Positions 9,829-19,949 of a DNA stretch of 64,000 nucleotides are shown here, piece by piece; position 1 is the stretch's first letter, and each line of letters starts with the position of its first letter. Below the pieces are notes generated by a model. The model searched no databases. It worked only from the letters and a program-made list of their open reading frames with translations, and was not told where the DNA came from. The stretch comes from Bacteroidetes bacterium MedPE-SWsnd-G1 (lineage in GTDB: Bacteria; Bacteroidota; Bacteroidia; Flavobacteriales; Flavobacteriaceae): contig MPDD01000012.1 in NCBI GenBank assembly GCA_001874265.1, positions 1 through 64,000 on the forward strand, read 5' to 3'. The position numbers were made by a program, and so were the translations under genes.

Positions 9829-10518
9829 TTAAGATTTAAATCGGGTTCTAACTACTTTTTTGTTTAACAACCATTCTGTTAAATCGAAATACAAGAAGGA
9901 AATTTTGAAAAGTTTTACACCATTTGGCACGGTAGTTTTATAAACCTTATGAGGCTCTACAATACCTACTTGATTTTCTAGTTTATGGTCTTTTTTGTTT
10001 TTAGGAATATATGAAACCTTGTTTTTAAATGGGAGTTTGTGAAAGGCTTCATAGTTCTCTTCAGAGGCTCCCCAAACATCGCTCATTTTAAAAAAGTAGT
10101 TGTCCTTATCAGTTACTTCTAACATTCTTTGTGTGCGTCTTTCCCATTTGGTGCCAGCATCTTCTTTGGTTTTGTAATGCGTAAAATGTAACTCTACATC
10201 ACCTAAAAGCGCCATAGGGTAGTTAAGGGGTCTTTGAGGGTATTTAGTTTCGGTAACAAATTTCAACTCCTTCTTCATGTATTCGTCAAAATCCGATAGC
10301 AATTTAATGAAGCAATCGCCATAAATTCCAACGCCAGCAAAGGGACTGTTGTAAGAACGTCCATACCATTGATATACGGCAGCACCCCAACAATCGTCGG
10401 CAACTATTACAAATTCAGTGTTTTTCAATTGTTCCTTTTCAACTACAACAATCTTATTTTTTGAATAAACCCTGTTTTTACGTTTTATATAAACATATAT
10501 GCTTCTAAATAAATTCAT
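9829..10518 (-). CDS. DUF1919-like (exopolysaccharide biosynthesis-type) protein
   Basis: VIVADDCWGAAVYQWYGRSYNSPFAGVGIYGDCFIKLL ... FTHYKTKEDAGTKWERR. Confidence 0.7.
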   Translation of the reverse strand: MNLFRSIYVYIKRKNRVYSKNKIVVVEKEQLKNTEFVIVADDCWGAAVYQWYGRSYNSPFAGVGIYGDCFIKLLSDFDEYMKKELKFVTETKYPQRPLNYPMALLGDVELHFTHYKTKEDAGTKWERRTQRMLEVTDKDNYFFKMSDVWGASEENYEAFHKLPFKNKVSYIPKNKKDHKLENQVGIVEPHKVYKTTVPNGVKLFKISFLYFDLTEWLLNKKVVRTRFKS

Positions 10519-10520
10519 AA

Positions 10521-10931
10521 TTACTTTTGATCTAAATATGTTTGTAAAATAATTGTAGCACTAATTTCATCAATTAACGCCTTATTTTTTCGCTGTTTTT
10601 TTCCAAGCCCGCTATCAATCATACTTTGAAAAGCTAGTTTTGATGTAAATCTTTCATCGACCCTTTTTACAGGAGTTTTTGGAAACGTTAAATTTAACTT
10701 TTTTAAAAATGGAATAATCAACGCTTCACTTTCACTCGGAGTATTGTTCATTTGCTTGGGTTCTCCAACAATAATTGCGTCAACTTTTTCTTTTGATAAA
10801 TAGGAATTTAAAAACGAAAATAACTCTTTGGTATTTACCGTAGTAAGCCCAGAGGCAATCAGTTTTAATTCGTCCGTAATGGCAATACCCGTTCTTATTT
10901 TTCCGTAATCTATTGCGAGTAATCTTCCCAT
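10521..10931 (-). CDS. ruvX: Holliday junction resolvase RuvX/YqgF
   Basis: LAIDYGKIRTGIAITDE; VDERFTSKLA; DEISATIILQTYL. Confidence 0.94.
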   Translation of the reverse strand: MGRLLAIDYGKIRTGIAITDELKLIASGLTTVNTKELFSFLNSYLSKEKVDAIIVGEPKQMNNTPSESEALIIPFLKKLNLTFPKTPVKRVDERFTSKLAFQSMIDSGLGKKQRKNKALIDEISATIILQTYLDQK

Positions 10932-11037
10932 TTTACCATTTATTTTGATACAAAAATACTACTAATAAATAAAAGTGGTTTTATGAAGAATAATTTATTG
11001 GGGATAATTATCTTTGTATTTCTAATTTTTTAATGGA

Positions 11038-11853
11038 ATGAAAGGAATTCAACAGATTATTGAAAATGCATGGGAAAACCGTGAATTATTAAAAGAAGTG
11101 TCAACTCAAAAAACGATAAGAGAGGTAGTTGATTTATTAGATAAAGGTAGCTTAAGAGTTGCTGAACCAATTGAAGGAGGATGGCAAGTTAATGAATGGG
11201 TAAAAAAAGCTGTTGTAATGTATTTTCCTATTCAGAAAATGGAAACATTAGAAGTTGGGATTTTCGAATTTCATGATAAAATTCCATTAAAAAAGAATTA
11301 TGCTGAAAGAGGAATTAGAGTTGTACCACATGCAGTAGCGAGACATGGATCCTATATTTCTTCAGGTACTATATTAATGCCAAGTTATGTAAATATAGGA
11401 GCTTATGTAGACGAAGGAACTATGGTAGATACTTGGGCAACTGTAGGTAGTTGCGCTCAAATTGGGAAAAATGTACATTTAAGTGGTGGTGTTGGTATTG
11501 GAGGTGTATTAGAGCCATTACAAGCAGCACCAGTAATTATAGAAGATGATGTTTTTGTAGGATCTCGTTGTATTGTTGTTGAAGGAGTGCGAGTAGAAAA
11601 GGAAGCCGTGCTTGGAGCAAATGTTGTTTTAACAATGAGTACAAAAATTATTGATGTTACAGGTGATGAACCTATAGAAATGAAAGGAAGGGTTCCTGCT
11701 AGATCAGTTGTGATTCCGGGATCATATCCAAAGAAGTTTAAATCTGGAACATTTAATGTACCTTGTGCCTTAATTATTGGAAAAAGAAAAGAAAGTACAA
11801 ATAAGAAAACATCATTAAATGATGCACTTCGCGAAAATAATGTAGCGGTTTAA
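11038..11853 (+). CDS. dapD: 2,3,4,5-tetrahydropyridine-2,6-dicarboxylate N-succinyltransferase
   Basis: Full-length DapD-type sequence; RVVPHAVARHGSYI, DTWATVGSCAQIGKNVHLSGGVGIGGVLEP. Confidence 0.96.
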   Translation: MKGIQQIIENAWENRELLKEVSTQKTIREVVDLLDKGSLRVAEPIEGGWQVNEWVKKAVVMYFPIQKMETLEVGIFEFHDKIPLKKNYAERGIRVVPHAVARHGSYISSGTILMPSYVNIGAYVDEGTMVDTWATVGSCAQIGKNVHLSGGVGIGGVLEPLQAAPVIIEDDVFVGSRCIVVEGVRVEKEAVLGANVVLTMSTKIIDVTGDEPIEMKGRVPARSVVIPGSYPKKFKSGTFNVPCALIIGKRKESTNKKTSLNDALRENNVAV

Positions 11854-11875
11854 TTTTATATTTGAAAAAGAACAC

Positions 11876-12625
11876 TTGAAAGTAACTGCTATTATACCAA
11901 CCTTTAACGAGGAAATACATATTGAAGATGCTATAAAGTCCGTTAGTTTTGCTGATGAGATAATTGTTATTGATTCCTTTAGTACTGATAGGACGGTAGA
12001 GTTGGCAGAACAGTATGACATTCGGTTAATTCAGAGAGAATTTGATGATTTTTCTTCACAGAAGAATTTTGCAATAGATCAGGCTGAAAATGATTGGATT
12101 TACCTTTTAGATGCCGATGAACGTGTTACTCCTAATTTAAAAGTTGAAATATTAAATGCTTTAAAAGACCCAAAGGATTTTGTTGGATTTTATGTGTATA
12201 GAACCTTTTATTTTGGCGGAAGAAAAATAAAATATAGTGGTTGGCAACGAGATAAAGTTGCTCGTTTGTTTAACAGGAATTTCTGCAGATATAATGGTAA
12301 CTTAGTTCATGAAGTTATAAAAGCGAACGGTAAATTAGGTTTCTTTAAAAGTAAATTAGAGCATTATTCTTACAGGGGGTTTGATCATTATATCAATAAA
12401 TTAAATCAATATGCTTGGTTGCAAGCCGAGCAATTAAAACGTAAGAATAAGAAGGTAAATGCTTTTCATATTTTTGTAAAACCAATTGCTCGATTTTTTA
12501 TTCATTATTTTATTAGGTTAGGGATTTTAGATGGCTTTCCTGGATTTGTAATTGCCGTTACACAATCCTACGGTGTTCTTACAAGGTTTATTAAGTTGTG
12601 GTTATTAAATCATAATTTGCGCTAG
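11876..12625 (+). CDS. Glycosyltransferase family 2 (WaaE/KdtX-like); TTG start
   Basis: VTAIIPTFNEEIHIEDAIKSV ... YLLDADERVTPNL. Confidence 0.88.
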   Translation: MKVTAIIPTFNEEIHIEDAIKSVSFADEIIVIDSFSTDRTVELAEQYDIRLIQREFDDFSSQKNFAIDQAENDWIYLLDADERVTPNLKVEILNALKDPKDFVGFYVYRTFYFGGRKIKYSGWQRDKVARLFNRNFCRYNGNLVHEVIKANGKLGFFKSKLEHYSYRGFDHYINKLNQYAWLQAEQLKRKNKKVNAFHIFVKPIARFFIHYFIRLGILDGFPGFVIAVTQSYGVLTRFIKLWLLNHNLR

Positions 12626-12673
12626 CAATTCTACACAGCTATAATTCATGTATTGAAACAAAAAAAATGTCCA

Positions 12674-13231
12674 ATGAATGAAGAATTTAAAAAAGCAGTT
12701 TTATTTCTGAACAAAGGCAATACCTTGCTTTATCCTACAGATACTGTTTGGGGTATTGGATGCGACGCTACAAACAAAGTTGTTGTAGAGAAAGTTTTTG
12801 AAATAAAGAAAAGGCCCAGTTCAAAAAGTTTAATCTTATTAGTAGATTCGATAGAAATGCTTCAGGATTATGTGGAAATATCCAATGAGATACATGGTTT
12901 TTTAGCGAATTCTACGCGGCCAACCACCGTTATTTATTCAAACCCTAAGGGAATAGCGAAAAACTGCATCGCAGATGATAATACTGTTGCTATCCGTATT
13001 GTTAAGGATGAATTTTGTCAAGAACTGATTCGTAGATTTGGCAAACCATTGGTTTCGACTTCTGCGAATATTAGCGGTGAGCCAACACCACAATCTTTTC
13101 AAGAAATAGACAAAGCAATTTTGGAGAGCGTAGACTATGTTGTAAATTTGCCGAATCATTCAGGGAGTCAGTTACCTTCAAAAATAGTGAAAGTCTTACC
13201 TTCTGGAGAAATTGAAGTACTAAGAGCTTAG
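12674..13231 (+). CDS. L-threonylcarbamoyladenylate synthase (Sua5/YciO/YrdC family)
   Basis: GNTLLYPTDTVWGIGCDA ... KRPSSKSLILLV; ATG at 12674 preferred to the track's TTG at 12653. Confidence 0.9.
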   Translation: MNEEFKKAVLFLNKGNTLLYPTDTVWGIGCDATNKVVVEKVFEIKKRPSSKSLILLVDSIEMLQDYVEISNEIHGFLANSTRPTTVIYSNPKGIAKNCIADDNTVAIRIVKDEFCQELIRRFGKPLVSTSANISGEPTPQSFQEIDKAILESVDYVVNLPNHSGSQLPSKIVKVLPSGEIEVLRA

Positions 13232-13245
13232 TAAGCCATTTATCT

Positions 13246-14658
13246 ATGAATTATTCTGTAGCTATTACACATCCTATATTTGAATTTATTTCAAAGGCTT
13301 CCTCCAATTTAAGTATAGAATCTTACGTAATTGGTGGGTTTGTTCGCGATTTTATTTTAAAACGAGGAACTGCAAAAGATGTAGATATCGTAGCCGTTGG
13401 AAGTGGAATTGAACTCGCGCAAGAAGTTGCTAAGCTATTGCCAAATCGACCTAAGGTGCAGGTTTTTAAAACCTATGGTACAGCGATGTTACGCTACGAC
13501 GATATTGAAGTTGAATTTGTTGGAGCAAGAAGAGAGTCTTATGCTGAAGATAGTAGAAACCCAATAGTAGAAAATGGAACTTTAGAGGATGATCAAAATC
13601 GCAGAGACTTTACAATTAACGCCTTGGCCATTAGTTTAAACGAGAACTCTCGAGGAGATTTACTTGATCCTTTTGGTGGAATTAAAGATTTAGAAAATAA
13701 AATAATAAGAACACCATTAGAGCCAGGTATTACTTATTCTGATGACCCCTTAAGAATGATGCGAGCAATTAGATTTGCCACACAGTTGAATTTTAGAATT
13801 GAAGAAGATTCTCTTTTGGCAATCTCTGAACATTCTGAACGATTAAAGATTATAACAAGGGAACGAATTGTTGATGAACTGAATAAAATTATTGCTTCAC
13901 CAAAGCCTTCAATAGGATTTTTATTATTGTATAAATGTGATCTATTGAATCAAATCCTTCCTGAAGTTACGGCATTAAAAGGAGTAGAGGATGTCGATGG
14001 GCAAAAACATAAAGATAACTTTTACCACACATTTGAGGTTGTTGATAATATTTCTGAACACACGCAAGATATTTGGCTTCGTTGGGCAGCATTATTGCAT
14101 GATATTGGAAAGGCGCCAACAAAGAAATTTGATAAGAAAGTAGGTTGGACTTTTCATGCGCATGAGTTTGTAGGTTCTAAGATGGTTTATAAATTGTTTA
14201 AACGATTAAGGATGCCTTTGAACAACAAGATGAAATTTGTTCAGAAGATGGTATTGTTAAGTTCTAGACCAATAGTACTAGCATCTGAAGTTACAGATTC
14301 GGCAGTACGTAGACTTATTTTTGATGCAGGTGAAGATATAGATAGTTTAATGACTTTATGCGAAGCGGACATTACTACTAAGAACCCTAAGAAATTCAAG
14401 CGTTATCATAAAAACTTTGAATTGGTCCGTCAAAAGATTAAGGAAGTAGAAGAACGTGATCATGTTCGTAATTTTCAGCCACCAATTTCTGGTGAATTGA
14501 AAATGAAAACTTTCGAATTAAAACCATGTAGGGAAATAGGCCAAATTAAAGATGCTATTAAAGAAGCAATCTTAGAAGGTGAAATAGCAAATGACTACGA
14601 TGAGGCATTTCAATTCATGCTTTCTAAAGCCGATAGCCTTGGTCTGAAAAGGGCTTAG
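13246..14658 (+). CDS. cca: CCA tRNA nucleotidyltransferase / poly(A) polymerase family with HD domain
   Basis: VIGGFVRDFILKRGTAKDVDIV, RRDFTINALA, LLHDIGKAPTK. Confidence 0.92.
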   Translation: MNYSVAITHPIFEFISKASSNLSIESYVIGGFVRDFILKRGTAKDVDIVAVGSGIELAQEVAKLLPNRPKVQVFKTYGTAMLRYDDIEVEFVGARRESYAEDSRNPIVENGTLEDDQNRRDFTINALAISLNENSRGDLLDPFGGIKDLENKIIRTPLEPGITYSDDPLRMMRAIRFATQLNFRIEEDSLLAISEHSERLKIITRERIVDELNKIIASPKPSIGFLLLYKCDLLNQILPEVTALKGVEDVDGQKHKDNFYHTFEVVDNISEHTQDIWLRWAALLHDIGKAPTKKFDKKVGWTFHAHEFVGSKMVYKLFKRLRMPLNNKMKFVQKMVLLSSRPIVLASEVTDSAVRRLIFDAGEDIDSLMTLCEADITTKNPKKFKRYHKNFELVRQKIKEVEERDHVRNFQPPISGELKMKTFELKPCREIGQIKDAIKEAILEGEIANDYDEAFQFMLSKADSLGLKRA

Positions 14659-14689
14659 ATTTTTTTATTATTGTTTAAAAGTTCACTTT

Positions 14690-15373
14690 TTACTCGTAAA
14701 AAACACTAATTTCATCCAGGCCTTTACGGTCGATCTTCGGAACGTAAATAGGCTCTTTTGGGTATCCAACAGGAAGCAAAAGAAACGGTCGCTCGTTAGA
14801 AGGTCTTTCCAATACTTTAGTAAGAAAATTCATTGGGCTAGGGGTATGTGTCAACGTAACTAGTCCTGCATTATGAATAGCCGAGATTAACATACCAGAT
14901 GCAATACCAACAGATTCATTTACATAATAATTATTGTGTTTTTCGCCATTTTCATGCTCATAAACCCTTTTAAATACTACAATAAGCCATGGTGCAATTT
15001 CCAAAAAAGGCTTATTGTCATCTGTTCCTAACGGTTCTAAATCTTTTCTCCAACGATCACTCATTCTTTTAGAATAAGTTTCTTTTTCTTCAGCTTCTGC
15101 TGCTTCTCTAATTTTCGATTTAATTTCAGCACTAGAAATAGCACAAAATGTCCATGGTTGTTTGTGAGCTCCAGAAGGAGCAGTCGATGCACTCATCATA
15201 ATATTCTCGATAACCTCTTTCGAGACTTCTTTATCAGAATATTCTCTAACAGACCTTCTTGAGTCTAGCCATTTGTAAAATTCTTTACTGCGATTCTTCA
15301 TAGTATCGGCATCAAAACTTTCGTGTTGATGTGAAACATGTTTATGTCCGTTTATAAAGATATGTTCCTTCAT
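14690..15373 (-). CDS. Nitroreductase family protein
   Basis: RRSVREYSDKEVSKEVIENIMMSASTAPSGAHKQPW. Confidence 0.9.
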   Translation of the reverse strand: MKEHIFINGHKHVSHQHESFDADTMKNRSKEFYKWLDSRRSVREYSDKEVSKEVIENIMMSASTAPSGAHKQPWTFCAISSAEIKSKIREAAEAEEKETYSKRMSDRWRKDLEPLGTDDNKPFLEIAPWLIVVFKRVYEHENGEKHNNYYVNESVGIASGMLISAIHNAGLVTLTHTPSPMNFLTKVLERPSNERPFLLLPVGYPKEPIYVPKIDRKGLDEISVFYE

Positions 15374-17202
15374 TAGGCTAAAGATTGCATGGTTACTAAT
15401 TTATGATACGTGCCATTTAGGGCTAGTAATTCTTCGTGTTTTCCTTGTTCAACAATTTTACCTTTTTTCAATACAACAATTTTATCTGCTTTCTGAATGG
15501 TAGAAAGTCTGTGAGCAATAACCAACGAAGTTCTGTTTTGCATCATTTTTTCTAAGGCCAATTGAACCAATTGTTCACTTTCAGTATCCAACGCAGAAGT
15601 CGCTTCATCAAGCACCATTATTGGTGGATTTTTCAATACAGCTCTAGCAATAGATAAACGTTGTTTTTGACCTCCCGATAACTTGTTTCCACTGTCTCCA
15701 GTGTTTGTATTGTATTGTTCAGGTAAATCTTTTATAAATTCATGTGCATTCGCAATTGATGACGCTTCTAGTATGTCTTTATCATTAGGATTTTCAACTC
15801 CTAAACTGATATTGTTTTTAATGGTGTCATTAAAAAGGATTGAATCTTGTGTTACAATTCCCATTAAGCCTCTTAAAGATTTCTTGCTAATATCTTTAAT
15901 ATCAATATCATCTATTGTAATAGTTCCTTTATTTACATCATAAAATCGAGTTATAAGATTTGCAATGGTAGATTTACCTCTTCCAGACTGACCAACTAAG
16001 GCAACAGTTTGACCTTTGTTAACTGTTAATGAAAAATCTTTCAACACATATTCGTCTTCATATTTAAAAGAAATATTGTTAAATGAAATTGATTTTTCAA
16101 ACTCAACTTTATCAATAGCATTTTTTGCATCAACAATGGTGTTTTCAGTTTCTAAGACTTCTAAAATACGTTCTGCAGAAGCATCTCCTCGTTGAATATT
16201 AGAATATGCCGTTGCAATTGCCTTGGCAGGATTCAATACTAAATAAAACAAACCTATATATCCAAAAAACTCTTGAGGAGTCATATCGCTATTTTCTCCT
16301 AAAACCAAGCGGCCACCAAACCATAAAATTGCGATAATCGTAGTTGTTCCTAAGAATTCACTCATTGGTGATGCCAATGTTTTTCTATGTAATACACTTG
16401 TCATTAAATTCCGATACTTCTTGGTGGAATTATTGAATTTATTTTCGATTCGTTCCTCTGCATTAAAACCTTTTATGACCCTTAACCCAGTTAGGGTTTC
16501 TTCTATAAAAGACAAGAAATTACCATTTTCTTTTTGTGCTAATAAAGAATTTGCTTTTAGTTTTTTACTTATAGATGATATGATAAAACCAGAAACAGGT
16601 AAAAGAATAAAAACAAATAGCGTTAATTTAACGCTAATAGCAAACATAGATACTAAGGTTAATACAATTGTTAAAGGTTCTCTGACAATGGTTTCTAAAG
16701 AAGTCAAAAAAGAAACTTCAATTTCTTGCACGTCTGAAGTCATTCTGGCAATAACGTCACCTTTTTTCTTTTCTGAAAAATAGGCAATTGGCAATTCTAC
16801 AATTTTTCTATAAAGTTTATCTCTTAAGTCCTTAACAATTCCGTTTCTTAAATAGGCTAGAACAAATGAAGCTAAGTATCTAAAGAAGTTTTTAAAGAAA
16901 AATAAACTGAATGAAAGAATACAAATAAAAAGTAAGGCTTTGTCAATCCCTCCACTTTCCATCATTTCAGTAACCCTATAATTAAGTGAATTTTGAACAA
17001 AATTATAAATGGATTTAATTCCTTCGTAAGTTGGTTTTTCATACACCTTTTCTTCCTGTCCAAATAAAATTCCTAATACCGGAATAAAACCTAAAACTGA
17101 CAGAACATTAAAAATGGCATATAAAATGTTGAAAATTACGTTTAGCCAAATAAATCTTGTATAAGGTTTGGCAAACGCCAATATTTTCTTGAAATAAGTC
17201 AT
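15373..17202 (-). CDS. ABC transporter, fused permease and ATPase (MsbA-like)
   Basis: GQSGRGKSTIANL, LSGGQKQRLSIARAVLKNPPIMVLDEATSALD, six TM segments. Confidence 0.93.
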   Translation of the reverse strand: MTYFKKILAFAKPYTRFIWLNVIFNILYAIFNVLSVLGFIPVLGILFGQEEKVYEKPTYEGIKSIYNFVQNSLNYRVTEMMESGGIDKALLFICILSFSLFFFKNFFRYLASFVLAYLRNGIVKDLRDKLYRKIVELPIAYFSEKKKGDVIARMTSDVQEIEVSFLTSLETIVREPLTIVLTLVSMFAISVKLTLFVFILLPVSGFIISSISKKLKANSLLAQKENGNFLSFIEETLTGLRVIKGFNAEERIENKFNNSTKKYRNLMTSVLHRKTLASPMSEFLGTTTIIAILWFGGRLVLGENSDMTPQEFFGYIGLFYLVLNPAKAIATAYSNIQRGDASAERILEVLETENTIVDAKNAIDKVEFEKSISFNNISFKYEDEYVLKDFSLTVNKGQTVALVGQSGRGKSTIANLITRFYDVNKGTITIDDIDIKDISKKSLRGLMGIVTQDSILFNDTIKNNISLGVENPNDKDILEASSIANAHEFIKDLPEQYNTNTGDSGNKLSGGQKQRLSIARAVLKNPPIMVLDEATSALDTESEQLVQLALEKMMQNRTSLVIAHRLSTIQKADKIVVLKKGKIVEQGKHEELLALNGTYHKLVTMQSLA

Positions 17203-18923
17203 TAAATCAAATTCATTTCTTGAATAATACGTTCTATTTTGGCTGCTAATTCCGCCTCAACTTGAGATGCAATAGCTGTATTTGCTAACTTTGTGTTAAC
17301 ACTAAAATAGAATTTAATTTTAGGCTCTGTACCACTTGGCCTTGCGGCTATACGAGTACCACTTTCAGTTTGGTAAATGAGTACGTTAGATTTTGGAATG
17401 TCCATTGTAATTTCTTCACCTGTGATTAAATTTTTTCGGATAGAAGATTGATAATCACTTAAAGTTTCAATTTTTTCACCATCAATTTCCGTAAGGGGAT
17501 TCTCACGCATACCTTTCACCATATTACTGATTTGCTCAGCGCCATCCATACCTTTTTTAACAATTGAAATTAGGTGTTCTTTATAGAAACCATTTTTGGC
17601 GTAAATATTTAGTAATTCATTATAAAACGAACTTCCATTTTCTTTTGCCCATGCAGCAATTTCACAAGCTAGTAGGGTAGCGGTAACAGCATCTTTATCT
17701 CTTACAAAATCTCCTACCATATATCCGAAACTCTCTTCACCACCACCAATAAAGTCCATTGAATCAAAATCTCGAATCATTTTTGCAATCCATTTAAACC
17801 CTGTCAATCCAACTTTGGTTTCAACACCATAACCTTCAGCAATTCTATTCACCAATTCTGAAGAAACAATGGTAGAGCCTACAAATTGATTTCCGTTTAA
17901 ACGACCTTCGTTTTTCCATTTTTTAATAAGAAAATCGGTCATAACGCTCATGGTTTGATTTCCATTGAGTAAGGTCATATCACCATTTAAATTTCTTACA
18001 GCAACACCTAATCTATCACAATCTGGATCTGTTCCTATTACAATATCTGCTCCAATTTTATCAGCCAAATCTGTAGCCATTTTTAATGCTGCAGGTTCTT
18101 CAGGATTTGGAGATTCTACGGTCGGAAAATCTCCATTAGGTTCTCTCTGCTCTTCAACAATATGAACATCTGTATAACCGGCCCGTTTCAGTGTTTCTGG
18201 CATAGATACTATTGAAGTACCGTGTAATGAAGTAAAAACAATTTTTAAATTATCTCTGTTAGACAATGATGGAATTTTTCCATTTTCCACAGCGCCATTG
18301 ACAAATGCATCATCAACCTCAGGCCCAATTATTTCTATTAGGCTTGTATCTTCTGTATATTTTATTTCAGAAAAATCTAACTTGTTTACTTCAGCAATTA
18401 TTTTATCGTCGTGTGGAGGAACAATTTGACCACCATCTGACCAATATACTTTATACCCATTATATTCTGGAGGATTATGAGATGCTGTTAAAACAATCCC
18501 TGCATCACAACCTAAATGTCTAACCGCAAAAGAAAGTTCTGGAGTTGGCCTTAAGCTATCAAATACAAATGCCTTAATTCCATTGGCAGCAAACACGCTC
18601 GCAACAATATGTGCAAATTTTTGACTGTTATGACGACAATCGTACGCAATGACAACTTTTAGTTCTTTATTAGGAAAATTTTGATTTAAATAATTTGACA
18701 AGCCTTGCGTAGCTCTTCCCAATGTATATTTATTTATACGATTGGTTCCTGCTCCCATCATACCACGCATACCACCAGTTCCGAATTCTGTGTTTTTATA
18801 AAAACGATCCGCCAATTCATCCGGATTGTTATCAATTAAGTTTTGAATTTCTTGCTGCGTTTCTGCATCAAATGTAGCAGATAACCAACTTTGAGCTTTT
18901 GATAATATTTCTTGAGTAATCAT
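17202..18923 (-). CDS. Phospho-sugar mutase (phosphoglucomutase/phosphomannomutase family)
   Basis: TASHNPPEYNGYKVYW, GTDPDCDRLGVAV, RPSGTEPKIKFY. Confidence 0.95.
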   Translation of the reverse strand: MITQEILSKAQSWLSATFDAETQQEIQNLIDNNPDELADRFYKNTEFGTGGMRGMMGAGTNRINKYTLGRATQGLSNYLNQNFPNKELKVVIAYDCRHNSQKFAHIVASVFAANGIKAFVFDSLRPTPELSFAVRHLGCDAGIVLTASHNPPEYNGYKVYWSDGGQIVPPHDDKIIAEVNKLDFSEIKYTEDTSLIEIIGPEVDDAFVNGAVENGKIPSLSNRDNLKIVFTSLHGTSIVSMPETLKRAGYTDVHIVEEQREPNGDFPTVESPNPEEPAALKMATDLADKIGADIVIGTDPDCDRLGVAVRNLNGDMTLLNGNQTMSVMTDFLIKKWKNEGRLNGNQFVGSTIVSSELVNRIAEGYGVETKVGLTGFKWIAKMIRDFDSMDFIGGGEESFGYMVGDFVRDKDAVTATLLACEIAAWAKENGSSFYNELLNIYAKNGFYKEHLISIVKKGMDGAEQISNMVKGMRENPLTEIDGEKIETLSDYQSSIRKNLITGEEITMDIPKSNVLIYQTESGTRIAARPSGTEPKIKFYFSVNTKLANTAIASQVEAELAAKIERIIQEMNLI

Positions 18924-18976
18924 AGGAATGTAGAACTTCTTAAGTTTAAAGACAAATATAGAGATTTATGAAAAGA

Positions 18977-19936
18977 TTATAAGTGTAACTTTTCACTAAT
19001 CTTATAAAGACTTTCATCTCTTTTAGATCGCAATATCAGTTCTCCAATAAATCCTGATAAAAAGAAAAGCGTACCGATAACCATAGTGGTTAAAGCGATA
19101 TAAAACCAAGGGTTTTCAGTTACTAACTTAGTAGGCGTATGAAAAACGAACAAACGCAATAATTTCATAACACCAATATAAACTGCCGAAAAGAAACCAA
19201 CTGCGAACATTAGACTTCCTAATAATCCAAATAAGTGCATTGGTCGTTTGCCGAATTTGGATAAAAACCAAATGGTAATTAAATCTAAGAACCCATTGAT
19301 AAAACGGTCCATACCAAATTTTGTTTCTCCGTATTTTCTAGCTTGATGTTGAACAACCTTTTCATCGATTTTATTGAAACCAGCATTTTTAGCCAATACC
19401 GGAATATAACGATGCATTTCTCCATATACATCAACATTCTTTACTACCTCATTGCTATAAGCCTTCAATCCACAATTAAAATCATGTAGTTTTAATCCAG
19501 ATGTTTTTCTAGCAGCCCAATTAAATAATTTTGATGGAATATTTTTACGAATTTTAGAATCGTAGCGTTTTTTCTTCCAACCAGAGATGAGGTCGTAACC
19601 TTCTTTAGTTATGAGGTTATACAATTCAGGAATCTCGTCTGGACTGTCTTGTAAATCAGCGTCCATGGTAATGACAACATTACCCTGTGCAATTTTAAAT
19701 CCCGCATTTAAGGCCTGTGACTTGCCGTAATTTGTTTGGAATTTAATTCCTTTAACATGGCGATCTTTTTTAGATAATTCTTGAATTACCTTCCAAGAGT
19801 TGTCGGTTGAACCGTCATCTATAAACAGGATTTCGTAAGAATAACGATTGGATTGCACAACATGTACAATCCAATCGTATAATTCATTTAAAGATTCGTC
19901 TTCATTCAACAAAGGAATGACTACAGATATATTCAT
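18977..19936 (-). CDS. Glycosyltransferase family 2 (DPM1/ArnC-like, two C-terminal TMs)
   Basis: ISVVIPLLNEDESLNELYDWI, DADLQDSPDEIP, C-terminal hydrophobic helices. Confidence 0.92.
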   Translation of the reverse strand: MNISVVIPLLNEDESLNELYDWIVHVVQSNRYSYEILFIDDGSTDNSWKVIQELSKKDRHVKGIKFQTNYGKSQALNAGFKIAQGNVVITMDADLQDSPDEIPELYNLITKEGYDLISGWKKKRYDSKIRKNIPSKLFNWAARKTSGLKLHDFNCGLKAYSNEVVKNVDVYGEMHRYIPVLAKNAGFNKIDEKVVQHQARKYGETKFGMDRFINGFLDLITIWFLSKFGKRPMHLFGLLGSLMFAVGFFSAVYIGVMKLLRLFVFHTPTKLVTENPWFYIALTTMVIGTLFFLSGFIGELILRSKRDESLYKISEKLHL

Positions 19937-19949
19937 TTAATATTTTTTT

